Shown piece by piece: positions 8,560 to 15,464 of a DNA stretch of 64,000 bases; positions within the stretch are counted from its first letter, which is position 1, and every line of letters begins with the position of its first letter. Source of the stretch: Brevundimonas intermedia (lineage in GTDB: Bacteria > Pseudomonadota > Alphaproteobacteria > Caulobacterales > Caulobacteraceae); NCBI RefSeq assembly GCF_004614235.1, contig NZ_SPVH01000007.1:124001-188000 (forward strand), given 5' to 3'. Both the position numbers and the translations under genes were made by a program. Under the pieces are notes generated by a model, which was given only the letters and a program-made list of their open reading frames with translations, did not search any database and was not told the origin of the DNA.

Positions 8560-8601
8560 CCCTGCACATATCGAAATTCAGAATGCCGAAAGCCCGATCC
8601 C

Positions 8602-9360
8602 ATGCCCAATTCCAACGTCCAGCAAGTGTGGCCTGACATGGCCGACCTGACGCCCGAGCAACAGGCGCTCGCCGCCCTGCGCGCCGAGATCGACAGCATC
8701 GACGATCAGATCCTGGCCCTGTTCGAGCAACGCCTCGCCGTCGCCGCCACCGTGGGCCGCGCCAAGGATGCGCCGACAGGCCCGCATACCAAGCTTCGTC
8801 CCGACCGCGAGCAGACCGTGCTGTCGCGGATGCTGAAACAGGCTCAGCCCGAGAACGCCGAGGCGGTCGAGCATCTGTGGCGCGAGATCGTCGGCTGGGG
8901 CCTGGCGCGCCAGGGGCGGTTGCAGGTGCAGGTCTGGGCTCCGATCGAACCGACCCGCGCCTATGACGGCGCCCGCCTGCGCTTCGGCGCCGCCGCCGAC
9001 ATCAAAATGGTGCGCGATCCACAGAAGGCCCTGGCCTTCGCCGCCGAGGGGCACGGCATCGCGGTGCTGGCGATCAATACCGAGGACGCCTGGTGGATGG
9101 GCCTGCGTCGCGAATGGTCGATGCTCAGCGTATTCGACGGATACGGCGGAGAGACGCCGACGTCGCTGGCCGTGGGCAAGATCGATCCGCCGGCCCTGCC
9201 GAAAGGCCGCCGCGTCGTGGTGACGGCGGGCGGAGATGCGGGCGACGGCGGCGGCGCGCGGCGCTGGGGCCTGAATACCCATCACGGCTGGACCATCGCC
9301 CTGACCGACGCCCACCTGGCGCCGGGCGAGGCCGAGGGCTGCGTCGGCGCCATCGGCTGA
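8602..9360 (+). CDS. Chorismate mutase (AroQ type) with uncharacterised C-terminal domain
   Basis: The N-terminal 100 residues form an AroQ chorismate mutase: LAALRAEIDSIDDQILALFEQR, then VAATVGRAKD with the active-site Arg/Lys, and RPDREQTVLSRML. This converts chorismate to prephenate. About 150 further residues follow, including KMVRDPQKALAFAAEGHGIAVLA and LSVFDGYGGETPTSLAVGK, which I do not recognise as a dehydratase, dehydrogenase or ACT domain. Its position after a Phe/Tyr-rich leader and after DAHP synthase and prephenate dehydratase supports the pathway. The start is uncertain: ATG 8602 is used here, ATG 8638 (MADLTPEQ) is equally possible. Confidence 0.85.
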   Translation: MPNSNVQQVWPDMADLTPEQQALAALRAEIDSIDDQILALFEQRLAVAATVGRAKDAPTGPHTKLRPDREQTVLSRMLKQAQPENAEAVEHLWREIVGWGLARQGRLQVQVWAPIEPTRAYDGARLRFGAAADIKMVRDPQKALAFAAEGHGIAVLAINTEDAWWMGLRREWSMLSVFDGYGGETPTSLAVGKIDPPALPKGRRVVVTAGGDAGDGGGARRWGLNTHHGWTIALTDAHLAPGEAEGCVGAIG

Positions 9361-9367
9361 TCTGAAA

Positions 9368-9406
9368 GGGGCCGCATTCGGCGAACGGATGCGGCCCCTG
9401 TCGTTT
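9368..9406. terminator. Strong bidirectional terminator between chorismate mutase and panC
   Basis: GGGGCCGCAT (9368-9377) pairs perfectly with ATGCGGCCCC (9389-9398), extendable by two more pairs to a 7-base loop. TGTCGTTT follows on the plus strand and TTTCAGA on the minus strand. It sits exactly between two convergent genes. Confidence 0.8.
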
Positions 9407-10266
9407 CAGACGGCCATATTGTCGATCAGGCGCGTCTTGCCCAGCCAGGCGGCGGTCAGGATGCGGGCGGGGGCGTCGACGATGTCGTTGCGGAACGGCG
9501 TCAGATCCTCGGCGTGGCGAATGACGACGTAGTCGACGCGCTCGAACCCGGCTTTCAGGATGGCGGCATAGGCTTCGCGCTCGACGCCGGGCAGGGGGCG
9601 CCCGCTGGCGGCCTGGACGCCGGCTTCAGCCAGAATGCCGTTCAGACGCCGCGCGATCTCCAGTTCCGCCTCTGACAGGTAGCCGTTGCGCGAGGACAGG
9701 GCCAGGCCCCAGCCGTCGCGTTCGGTCGGGGCGCCGACGATCTCGACCGGCAGATCCAGATCCCGCACGAAGCGACGAATGACCATCAGTTGCTGATAGT
9801 CTTTCTCGCCGAAGACGGCGACATCGGGCTGGACCTGGTTGAACAGCTTGGTGACGATCAGGGCGACGCCACCGAACATCTGCGGCCGGAAATCCCCCTC
9901 CAGGCCAAGGGCAGGGCCGGTCATGGCGATGCTGGTGGCGAAGCCTTCGGGATACATTTCTTCGGCCGGGGGGGCGAACATCAGGTGGCAGCCGGCGCCG
10001 GCCAGCAGGCGCGCGTCCTCTTCCTGCTGACGGGGATATTTGCCCAGGTCTTCGTGGGCGGCGAACTGGGTCGGATTGACGAAGTTGGAGGCGACGACGC
10101 GGTCGGCGCGATGCGCGGCCTCGCGCACCAGGGTCAGGTGGCCTTCATGCAGGGCGCCCATGGTCGGAACCATGCCGACGCTCAAGCCTTGTCGTTTCCA
10201 GTCCCGGACGATCGCACGCAGTTCGGCGACGGTGCGGACGACGGGGAGGGGGGCGGCGTCTATCAT
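9406..10266 (-). CDS. panC: Pantothenate synthetase
   Basis: Condenses pantoate and beta-alanine with ATP to make pantothenate, the CoA precursor. The 286-residue protein has VPTMGALHEGHLTLV (the ATP-binding HxGH region), FVNPTQFAAHEDLGKYPR, FGEKDYQQL and SSRNGYLS, all standard PanC motifs. The open frame continues far upstream across the antisense of mipZ, but homology begins at MIDAAPLPVVRTVAEL, so the ATG whose complement is at 10264-10266 is chosen. There is no strong Shine-Dalgarno. It is divergent from the SPOR-lipoprotein gene. Confidence 0.94.
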   Translation of the reverse strand: MIDAAPLPVVRTVAELRAIVRDWKRQGLSVGMVPTMGALHEGHLTLVREAAHRADRVVASNFVNPTQFAAHEDLGKYPRQQEEDARLLAGAGCHLMFAPPAEEMYPEGFATSIAMTGPALGLEGDFRPQMFGGVALIVTKLFNQVQPDVAVFGEKDYQQLMVIRRFVRDLDLPVEIVGAPTERDGWGLALSSRNGYLSEAELEIARRLNGILAEAGVQAASGRPLPGVEREAYAAILKAGFERVDYVVIRHAEDLTPFRNDIVDAPARILTAAWLGKTRLIDNMAV

Positions 10267-10341
10267 TATGAAGCGATTAACCTTTCCGCTTAAGCCTGTT
10301 GATGCACCAGACCTCAAAGTCTGGGCTCTAGGGTCGTGCTT

Positions 10342-11019
10342 ATGACGCCCGCAGAAGCGACCCGTCCAGTTCTGATCGCTCTGGCCTGCGCCGGCGGCCT
10401 GGCCTTGGCCGGTTGCGGCGCGGTGGACAGCGATCCTCATCGTTTCCGTTCGATGGCCGAGAACGTCGCCGCGATCGACGTTCCTCTGACGCCCGGCGCC
10501 CGCGACGCCGGACATCGATCCGCCGAGCAGGAGGGTCTGCGCCCCACCCGGTTTACGCCGGTCAAGGTCGCCGTCATGGACCCGCATGCCATGTGGGACG
10601 CCCGCGACGCCCAGGCCGGCCTTCGTCCCGAGGCCGAGGATACGGGTCTGCGCGACGCCGTCATCCGCGTCACCCAGCCCGTGGTTCAGGCGGCTGCGCC
10701 CGCCGTCGTCAAGGCCGCAGCGGACGAGGCGCGCGCGCGGATTCAGGCGCCCCTGTTGCGTCCCGCCAGCCTGAGTGTTCCGACGCAAGGGCGCACGATC
10801 CAGCTGGGCGCCTATTCCAGTCCCGCCGGCGCGCAGCAGGCATGGGTGCGGCTGAGGGCCAAGTCCGATCTGGCGGGCCTGTCGCCGGTGTTCGAAGAGG
10901 TTCAGGTCAACGGCCGCAACCTGACACGGCTTAAGGTCGGGCCGGTCTCGACCGAGACCGCCGCCGCCGTGTGCCAGTCCGCCGATGTCGCGGACGCATG
11001 GTGCGCGCGCAACAGCTGA
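10342..11019 (+). CDS. SPOR-domain lipoprotein
   Basis: The protein (225 residues from ATG 10342) has a lipoprotein signal with lipobox LALAGC, a middle region rich in Ala and Arg, and a C-terminal SPOR fold (about residues 148-222: TIQLGAYSSPAGAQQAWVRL and LTRLKVGPVSTETAA). SPOR domains bind denuded glycan strands at the division septum, so a role in cell division or wall remodelling is likely. An upstream GTG at 10336 is possible, but AGGG at 10330-10333 fits ATG 10342. It lies directly before mipZ. Confidence 0.82.
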   Translation: MTPAEATRPVLIALACAGGLALAGCGAVDSDPHRFRSMAENVAAIDVPLTPGARDAGHRSAEQEGLRPTRFTPVKVAVMDPHAMWDARDAQAGLRPEAEDTGLRDAVIRVTQPVVQAAAPAVVKAAADEARARIQAPLLRPASLSVPTQGRTIQLGAYSSPAGAQQAWVRLRAKSDLAGLSPVFEEVQVNGRNLTRLKVGPVSTETAAAVCQSADVADAWCARNS

Positions 11020-11148
11020 GGCCCGCCCGCTCGCCGTCCACAGGTGTGCGTTAAGGTTCCGTTGACGTTTGCGGCATTGAGGCCGAATCTCACCGGACCT
11101 AGGACCGCGCAGCTTGAGTCGCGCGGTCAGCACAGAGGATTCCCTCGA

Positions 11149-11985
11149 ATGACGCAGCCGCATGTGATCGTCCTCGGCAACGAAAAGGGCGGGGCGGGCA
11201 AGTCCACCCTGGCCATCCACATCGTGACCGGCATGCTGCACGCCGGCCGGACGGTGGCGATCATCGACCTCGACCTGCGCCAGCGGTCGATGCAGCGCTT
11301 CTTCCACAATCGCTTGGCCTGGCTGGCCGCGAACGGGCAGCAACTGCCCCAACCCTTCATCCCCGACATGGGCGACGGCAAGGCCCTGGCCAAGGCTGAG
11401 GTCGCCGAACAGATCGCCGCTTTCGACCGTGCCTTCAACGAGGCGGCGGCGCAAGGCGTGGACTGCATCCTGATCGACACGCCGGGCGGTGATACGGCGG
11501 TGTCGAACGCGGCGCATGCCCGCGCCGATCAGATCGTGACGCCGATGAACGACAGTTTCGTCGATTTCGACCTCTTGGGCGACGTCGACCCGGTGACGCT
11601 GGATCTGCTGAAACCGTCGATCTATTCCGAGAGCGTCTGGGAGGCGCGCAAGCAGCGGGCCATCGCCCAGGGGCGTCACGCCACCATCGATTGGCTGGTG
11701 GTCACTAACCGCCTGGCGGTCGCCGAGGCGCGCAACCGCAAGCGGCTGGAAGAGCGGATGACCAAGCTGGCCAAACGGGTCGGGTTCCGCGTCGGGCCGG
11801 GCCTGCGCGACCGGGTCATCTATCGCGAGCTTTTCCCCTTCGGCCTGACGGTGGCGGACCTGTCGAACGACATTCGGCCGGTGGCGGTGTCGCTGGCCCA
11901 CGTCGCCGCGCGTCAGGAAATGCGCAACCTGATGAAGGCGATGGGACTGGAACAGGCGCTCAGCCCTTTGGACGTGGCGGCCTGA
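11149..11985 (+). CDS. mipZ: MipZ, ParA-like ATPase positioning the FtsZ ring
   Basis: MipZ forms a gradient from ParB at the poles and inhibits FtsZ assembly, placing division at mid-cell in Caulobacterales and relatives. The 278-residue product has the deviant Walker A GNEKGGAGKST (10-20), the DLDLRQRSMQRFFHNR segment, Walker B CILIDTPGGD, and the family block PMNDSFVDFDLLGDVDPVTLDL. The C-terminal block AKRVGFRVGPGLRDRVIYRE is characteristic of MipZ rather than of plasmid ParA or Soj. The start at 11149 gives the standard N-terminus; the longer upstream frame has no homologous content. Confidence 0.95.
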   Translation: MTQPHVIVLGNEKGGAGKSTLAIHIVTGMLHAGRTVAIIDLDLRQRSMQRFFHNRLAWLAANGQQLPQPFIPDMGDGKALAKAEVAEQIAAFDRAFNEAAAQGVDCILIDTPGGDTAVSNAAHARADQIVTPMNDSFVDFDLLGDVDPVTLDLLKPSIYSESVWEARKQRAIAQGRHATIDWLVVTNRLAVAEARNRKRLEERMTKLAKRVGFRVGPGLRDRVIYRELFPFGLTVADLSNDIRPVAVSLAHVAARQEMRNLMKAMGLEQALSPLDVAA

Positions 11986-11992
11986 TTTCTCC

Positions 11993-12421
11993 ATGGCCTT
12001 GATCTGGCTGGCCCTGGCGGCGATCGCCGTCTGGGCGCTGGTGCGACTGGGCCGGCAGACCGAGCGACGCGGTCGGGCGCATTGGCGCGTGACGGCGACC
12101 CTGCTGGGGGCGGTCATGCTGGCCGGCGGCGCCCTGGCGGCGTTTCGCGGGTCGTGGCTGACGGCGGCTGCTCTGGCGGCGGCTGGCCTCTATCTGGCCT
12201 GGTCCTCGCGCGTTCGGCCCGTGATCCGATCCGAACCGATCAGCGAAGCCGACGCCCGCGCCGTTCTGGGCGTGGGGGCGGGGGCGAGCGAGGCCGAGAT
12301 ACGGGCGGCCTGGAAACGGGCCATGGCGCGCGCTCACCCGGATCAGGGCGGCACCGAAGGCCTGGCCGTGCGCGTCAATGCGGCGCGGGATAGACTGTTG
12401 AGAAAGACCGGACGCGTCTGA
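11993..12421 (+). CDS. Membrane-anchored J-domain protein
   Basis: The 142-residue protein has two hydrophobic segments in its first 70 residues (about 2-19 and 38-67) and a C-terminal J-domain-like helical hairpin with the HPD tripeptide in MARAHPDQGGTEG. This arrangement, with TM segments followed by a short C-terminal J-domain, resembles the Tim14/Pam18-type DnaJ-like proteins of alphaproteobacteria, which stimulate DnaK at the membrane. It starts 8 bases after the mipZ stop and is probably co-transcribed with mipZ. The client is unknown. Confidence 0.82.
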   Translation: MALIWLALAAIAVWALVRLGRQTERRGRAHWRVTATLLGAVMLAGGALAAFRGSWLTAAALAAAGLYLAWSSRVRPVIRSEPISEADARAVLGVGAGASEAEIRAAWKRAMARAHPDQGGTEGLAVRVNAARDRLLRKTGRV

Positions 12422-12422
12422 G

Positions 12423-12444
12423 CCCGCCTTCGGCGTAAGGCGGG
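12423..12444 (+). terminator. Hairpin directly after the J-domain gene
   Basis: CCCGCCTT (12423-12430) pairs with AAGGCGGG (12437-12444) around a CGGCGT loop, two bases after the stop codon. There is no T-run, so termination strength is uncertain. Confidence 0.45.
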
Positions 12445-12484
12445 GCGTGGAAGGAGGCCCATTCTTGGAGGGCTGGGCGGAGCG

Positions 12485-12500
12485 CCGGGCCTTCGCCCGG
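12485..12500. repeat. REP-like short palindrome
   Basis: CCGGGC and GCCCGG flank a CTTC loop in the gene-free stretch. The same CTTC loop occurs in the larger palindrome at 12948-12977. Confidence 0.45.
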
Positions 12501-12567
12501 AGTGTGAGTTTGTAAGTACCGTTTCGACGAAGGGTTTGACGCTCCGCGCGGTTGGTTGGTCTGCTGA

Positions 12568-12588
12568 TCCTCGGGTCAAGCCCGAGGA
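12568..12588. repeat. REP-like palindrome TCCTCGGG/CCCGAGGA
   Basis: Eight-bp arms TCCTCGGG (12568-12575) and CCCGAGGA (12581-12588) flank a TCAAG loop. Palindromes of this form are common in intergenic DNA of Caulobacterales and related groups. Confidence 0.55.
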
Positions 12589-12947
12589 CGGGGCGTCGAG
12601 CGGTGGCGGTCTTATCGCCTAACCCCATAAGCCTGCGACGGGTCGGCAGTCCCTGCGAGGACTGTCCCGAGTGCGGCCGAGTATCCCCCGCGCCCCTCCG
12701 ACACCGCTCCATGAGTCGATGTCAACACGAGCCGTTCCAGACCCGCCCCCATTCCATCCGCTCCCGCCGCCGCAAGGTCGCAGGCCAAGCGAGCTTGTGC
12801 GGGTTGGCTTAACCTCTCCGCGCGTGGAGGCGCGGGGAGAACAGGTAGCGGGAGCGACCACAGGGGGCGACTCTGACAGGGTGATGACCACGCCAGCTTC
12901 GGAGACCGAGGCGCCCCCTTCTGGCGCTCGCTGACGCGATCGCCTGT

Positions 12948-12977
12948 CCTCCCCGTCGGCCTTCGCCGACGGGGAGG
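12948..12977. repeat. Long perfect palindrome with CTTC loop
   Basis: Thirteen-bp arms (CCTCCCCGTCGGC at 12948-12960 and its exact complement at 12965-12977) flank a CTTC loop. The palindrome is followed by GTGAGCGTGGCGGAGCCGC. It is about 90 bp upstream of fabD and could be a repeat, a transcript-end structure, or both. Confidence 0.6.
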
Positions 12978-13066
12978 TGAGCGTGGCGGAGCCGCTACCG
13001 CCTTGCCCTCACGGAAGTCTGGCCTTACGGGTCCGCGCTCTTGATCAATGATTCAGGGAGGGGTCG

Positions 13067-14011
13067 ATGACCCTCGCACTTCTGTTTCCGGGGCAGGGCA
13101 GCCAGGCCGTCGGCATGGGCGCGCAGTTGGCCGACGCCTTCCAGTCTGCGCGCGACGTCTTTGCCGAGGTGGACGAGGCGCTGGGGCAGAAGCTGTCCGT
13201 GCTGATGCGCGAGGGGCCTGAAGACCAGTTGACCCTGACCGAGAACGCCCAGCCCGCCTTGATGGCGGTGTCGGTGGCGGCGATCCGGGCGCTGAAGGTC
13301 GAGTTCGGTTTCGACGTGACGACGGCGGCCTATGTCGCCGGTCACTCGCTGGGCGAATATTCTGCTCTGGCGGCGGCCGGGGCGATCTCGCTGTCGGATA
13401 CGGCGCGGCTGTTGAAGCTGCGCGGCCAGGCCATGCAGCTGGCGGTTCCGGTGGGGCAGGGGGCGATGGCCTCGCTGATCGGCCCCAAGACGGATCTGGC
13501 CCTGGCGGAAGCGGCGGCGGCGGCGGGCGCCGAGGTCGGCGTCTGCGTGGTCGCCAATGACAACAACAACGGCAATATCGTCATCTCGGGCGAGAAGGCG
13601 GCGGTGGACCGCGCCATCGAAAAGGCCAAGGAACTGGGCGCGCGGGCGATCCCGCTGAACGTCTCGGCGCCCTTCCACTGCCCGCTGATGCAGCCGGCGG
13701 CGGACGAGATGGCGGCGGCCCTGGCCTCGGCGACCATCGTGGCGCCGGTCGTGCCCGTGGTGGCCAATGTGCTGGCGCGGCCGGAGCGCGATCCTGAAGT
13801 CATCCGCCGGCTGCTGGTCGAGCAGGTCACCGGCCGTGTGCGTTGGCGCGAGAGCATGGAGTGGATGGCGACGGAAGGCGGCGTGACCCGCTTCGTCGAG
13901 ATCGGCTCAGGCAAGGTGCTGACCGGCATGGCCAAGCGGATTGCGCCGGAGGCCGAGAGCCTGCCGCTGAATACGCCGGAAGAGCTGGAAGCGTTCGCCA
14001 AGGCTCTTTGA
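13067..14011 (+). CDS. fabD: Malonyl-CoA:ACP transacylase
   Basis: Loads malonyl units from CoA onto acyl carrier protein for fatty acid synthesis. The 314-residue enzyme shows FPGQGSQAVGMG at 7-18, nucleophile Ser94 in GHSLGEYSALAAAG, and the catalytic His in NVSAPFHCPLM. A good ribosome binding site (AGGGAGGGG) precedes ATG 13067. It heads the fabD-fabG-acpP-fabF-mltG-yicC-gmk array, although a 128-bp repeat element separates it from fabG. Confidence 0.96.
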   Translation: MTLALLFPGQGSQAVGMGAQLADAFQSARDVFAEVDEALGQKLSVLMREGPEDQLTLTENAQPALMAVSVAAIRALKVEFGFDVTTAAYVAGHSLGEYSALAAAGAISLSDTARLLKLRGQAMQLAVPVGQGAMASLIGPKTDLALAEAAAAAGAEVGVCVVANDNNNGNIVISGEKAAVDRAIEKAKELGARAIPLNVSAPFHCPLMQPAADEMAAALASATIVAPVVPVVANVLARPERDPEVIRRLLVEQVTGRVRWRESMEWMATEGGVTRFVEIGSGKVLTGMAKRIAPEAESLPLNTPEELEAFAKAL

Positions 14012-14016
14012 TTTAG

Positions 14017-14144
14017 CCGCTCATCCCGGCGAAAGCCGGGACCCAGATCTTTGGGCGATGAGCGTTTGGGTTTGCGCAGGAACGGTGATCCCGGCCATCC
14101 TGCGTATGAAAGCACTGGGCCCCGGCTTTCGCCGGGATGAGCGG
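14017..14144. repeat. 128-bp element with 30-bp near-perfect terminal inverted repeats (REP pair / MITE-like)
   Basis: The left arm 14017-14046 (CCGCTCATCCCGGCGAAAGC...) and the right arm 14115-14144 are inverted copies matching at 29 of 30 positions. Each arm contains an inner palindrome CCCGGCgaaaGCCGGG-type, the common REP core of this group. The 68-bp centre contains no ORF. The element fills the fabD-fabG gap and its right end touches the GGAG ribosome binding site of fabG at 14143-14146. Confidence 0.75.
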
Positions 14145-14153
14145 AGAATCTAA

Positions 14154-14894
14154 ATGTTCAATCTTGCAGGCAAGACCGCGCTGGTGACCGGCGCGACGGG
14201 CGGGATCGGCGGGGCCGTGGCGCGGGGGCTGCACGCCCAGGGCGCGACCGTGGTGCTGTCGGGCACGCGCGAGGCGGTTCTGGCGGATCTGGCCAAAGAG
14301 TTGGGCGAGCGAGCGCATTTCGCCACGGCGAACCTGTCGGATCCCGAGTCGGTCGATAATCTGGTCGCGGCGGCCGAGGCGGCGGCGGGCGCGCCGCTGG
14401 ACATCCTGGTGGCCAATGCGGGCATCACCAAGGACGGCCTGCTGATGCGGATGAAGGACGAGGACTTCCAGTCCGTCCTGACCGTCAATCTGGAAAGCTA
14501 TTTCCGCCTGACCCGCGCGGCGGTGAAGGGGATGATGAAGCGGCGCTCGGGGCGAATCATCGGCGTGACCTCAATCGTCGGGGTGACCGGCAATCCGGGC
14601 CAGACCAACTATTCCGCGTCCAAGGCCGGCATGATCGGCTTTTCCAAGTCGCTGGCGCAGGAGGTCGGGTCGCGCGGCATCACCGTCAACTGCATCGCGC
14701 CGGGCTTCATCGCTTCGCCGATGACGGATGTGCTGAACGATCAGCAGCGCGAGACCATCCTGGGCCGTATCCCGGCCGGACGACTGGGCACGGGCGACGA
14801 GATCGCGGCCGCCGCCGTCTATCTGTCGTCGAACGAAGCCGCCTATGTGACGGGCCAGACCCTGCATGTGAACGGCGGCATGGCGATGATTTAA
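14154..14894 (+). CDS. fabG: 3-oxoacyl-ACP reductase
   Basis: NADPH-dependent reduction of 3-oxoacyl-ACP in fatty acid elongation. The 246-residue short-chain dehydrogenase has the cofactor loop TGATGGIGG (12-20), a VANAG variant of the NNAG motif (86-90), and the catalytic triad Ser140, Tyr153, Lys157 in YSASK. The C-terminus VTGQTLHVNGGMAMI is typical of FabG. Its ribosome binding site GGAGA lies at the end of the upstream inverted-repeat element. Confidence 0.95.
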   Translation: MFNLAGKTALVTGATGGIGGAVARGLHAQGATVVLSGTREAVLADLAKELGERAHFATANLSDPESVDNLVAAAEAAAGAPLDILVANAGITKDGLLMRMKDEDFQSVLTVNLESYFRLTRAAVKGMMKRRSGRIIGVTSIVGVTGNPGQTNYSASKAGMIGFSKSLAQEVGSRGITVNCIAPGFIASPMTDVLNDQQRETILGRIPAGRLGTGDEIAAAAVYLSSNEAAYVTGQTLHVNGGMAMI

Positions 14895-14934
14895 GGTCGT
14901 CTGCCGTCATCACGACGCGCAACAGACTATTTCC

Positions 14935-14990
14935 AGCCCGAAAGCCTGTGCTAAAGGGCTTGATGCAACGGCGGTTCGGGCTTTCGGGCT
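14935..14990 (+). terminator. 12-bp inverted repeat between fabG and acpP
   Basis: AGCCCGAAAGCC (14935-14946) and GGCTTTCGGGCT (14979-14990) are exact inverted copies 32 bases apart. Only TTGCG follows, so this is a stem-loop of uncertain role, perhaps partial termination that sets the high acpP:fabG transcript ratio. acpP probably has its own promoter in the remaining 80 bp. Confidence 0.4.
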
Positions 14991-15073
14991 TGCGTCGCCA
15001 TCGCTGCCGTGAGACGGCGATTTCTTAGCTACCCCCGCCTCCGCGGCGATTTCAAACAGGCAGAGAGACACTC

Positions 15074-15313
15074 ATGTCCGACACCCTAGAGCGCGTTCGC
15101 AAGATCGTCATCGACCACCTGGACGCCGATCCGGACAAGGTTACGGAAAAGGCCAGCTTCATCGACGACCTGGGCGCCGACTCGCTCGACAACGTCGAGC
15201 TGGTGATGGCCTTCGAAGAAGAATTCGACATCGAGATCCCGGATGACGCCGCCGAGCACATCCAGACGGTCGGCGATGCGGTCAAGTTCATCGACGAAAA
15301 GTCAGCCGGCTGA
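15074..15313 (+). CDS. acpP: Acyl carrier protein
   Basis: Carries growing acyl chains on a 4-phosphopantetheine arm. The 79-residue acidic protein has the attachment site [18 protein letters not shown] with Ser37. Length and charge are standard for AcpP. It lies between fabG and fabF as in most Gram-negative bacteria, with a strong terminator immediately downstream, which fits separate high expression. Confidence 0.97.
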   Translation: MSDTLERVRKIVIDHLDADPDKVTEKASFIDDLGADSLDNVELVMAFEEEFDIEIPDDAAEHIQTVGDAVKFIDEKSAG

Positions 15314-15355
15314 TTTCAGTCGCCGACATCGGCCGAACAGGCTGACGGTTCACAG

Positions 15356-15402
15356 GGCCGCCCGGCGCTCCTAGCGGAGACGCCCGGCGGCCTTTACTGT
15401 TT
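15356..15402 (+). terminator. Intrinsic terminator after acpP
   Basis: Arms 15356-15367 and 15381-15392 pair at 11 of 12 positions (one C-C mismatch) around a 13-base loop and are followed by TTTACTGTTT. It likely ends most acpP transcripts before fabF. Confidence 0.75.
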
Positions 15403-15464
15403 CTGACCCTTGGGAATCCGCGATGATTCTGAAAGGTCGGGCTGGAGATAAGGGAGCACGCACC

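Larger units (their letters stand above)
12422..13066. other. Gene-free 645-bp stretch with clustered palindromes
   Basis: No supportable gene lies between the J-domain gene and fabD. Several short ORFs exist in all frames but show unnatural composition and overlap repeats. At least five separate palindromes occur (12423-12444, 12485-12500, 12568-12588, about 12811-12841, 12948-12977). The stretch looks like an accumulation of REP-type intergenic repeats. Confidence 0.7.

Noticed and set aside
8533..8560. Stem after the Phe/Tyr leader as a classical intrinsic terminator
   Set aside because: The stem is strong but the following bases CTGTTCGCCCCTG are not a U-tract, so it is reported only as part of a possible attenuator.
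10277..10293. TTAA-N9-TTAA in the panC/SPOR-lipoprotein gap as a CtrA site
   Set aside because: CtrA sites have a 7-base spacer; 9 bases does not fit and no TTAACCAT-type half-site is nearby.
11062..11090. TTGACG with a GAATCT 17 bases downstream as a mipZ promoter
   Set aside because: The -35 is good but the -10 is a poor match to either TATAAT or the Caulobacter-type consensus; too weak to list.
10267..12117. Long minus-strand open frame extending panC upstream to a 903-codon ORF
   Set aside because: The extension is antisense to mipZ and the SPOR lipoprotein, shows Arg/Gly/His-rich shadow composition, and panC homology begins only at MIDAAPLP.
12552..12934. Three short ORFs in the gene-free stretch before fabD
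   Set aside because: They overlap palindromic repeats, have no ribosome binding sites and no family-like sequence.
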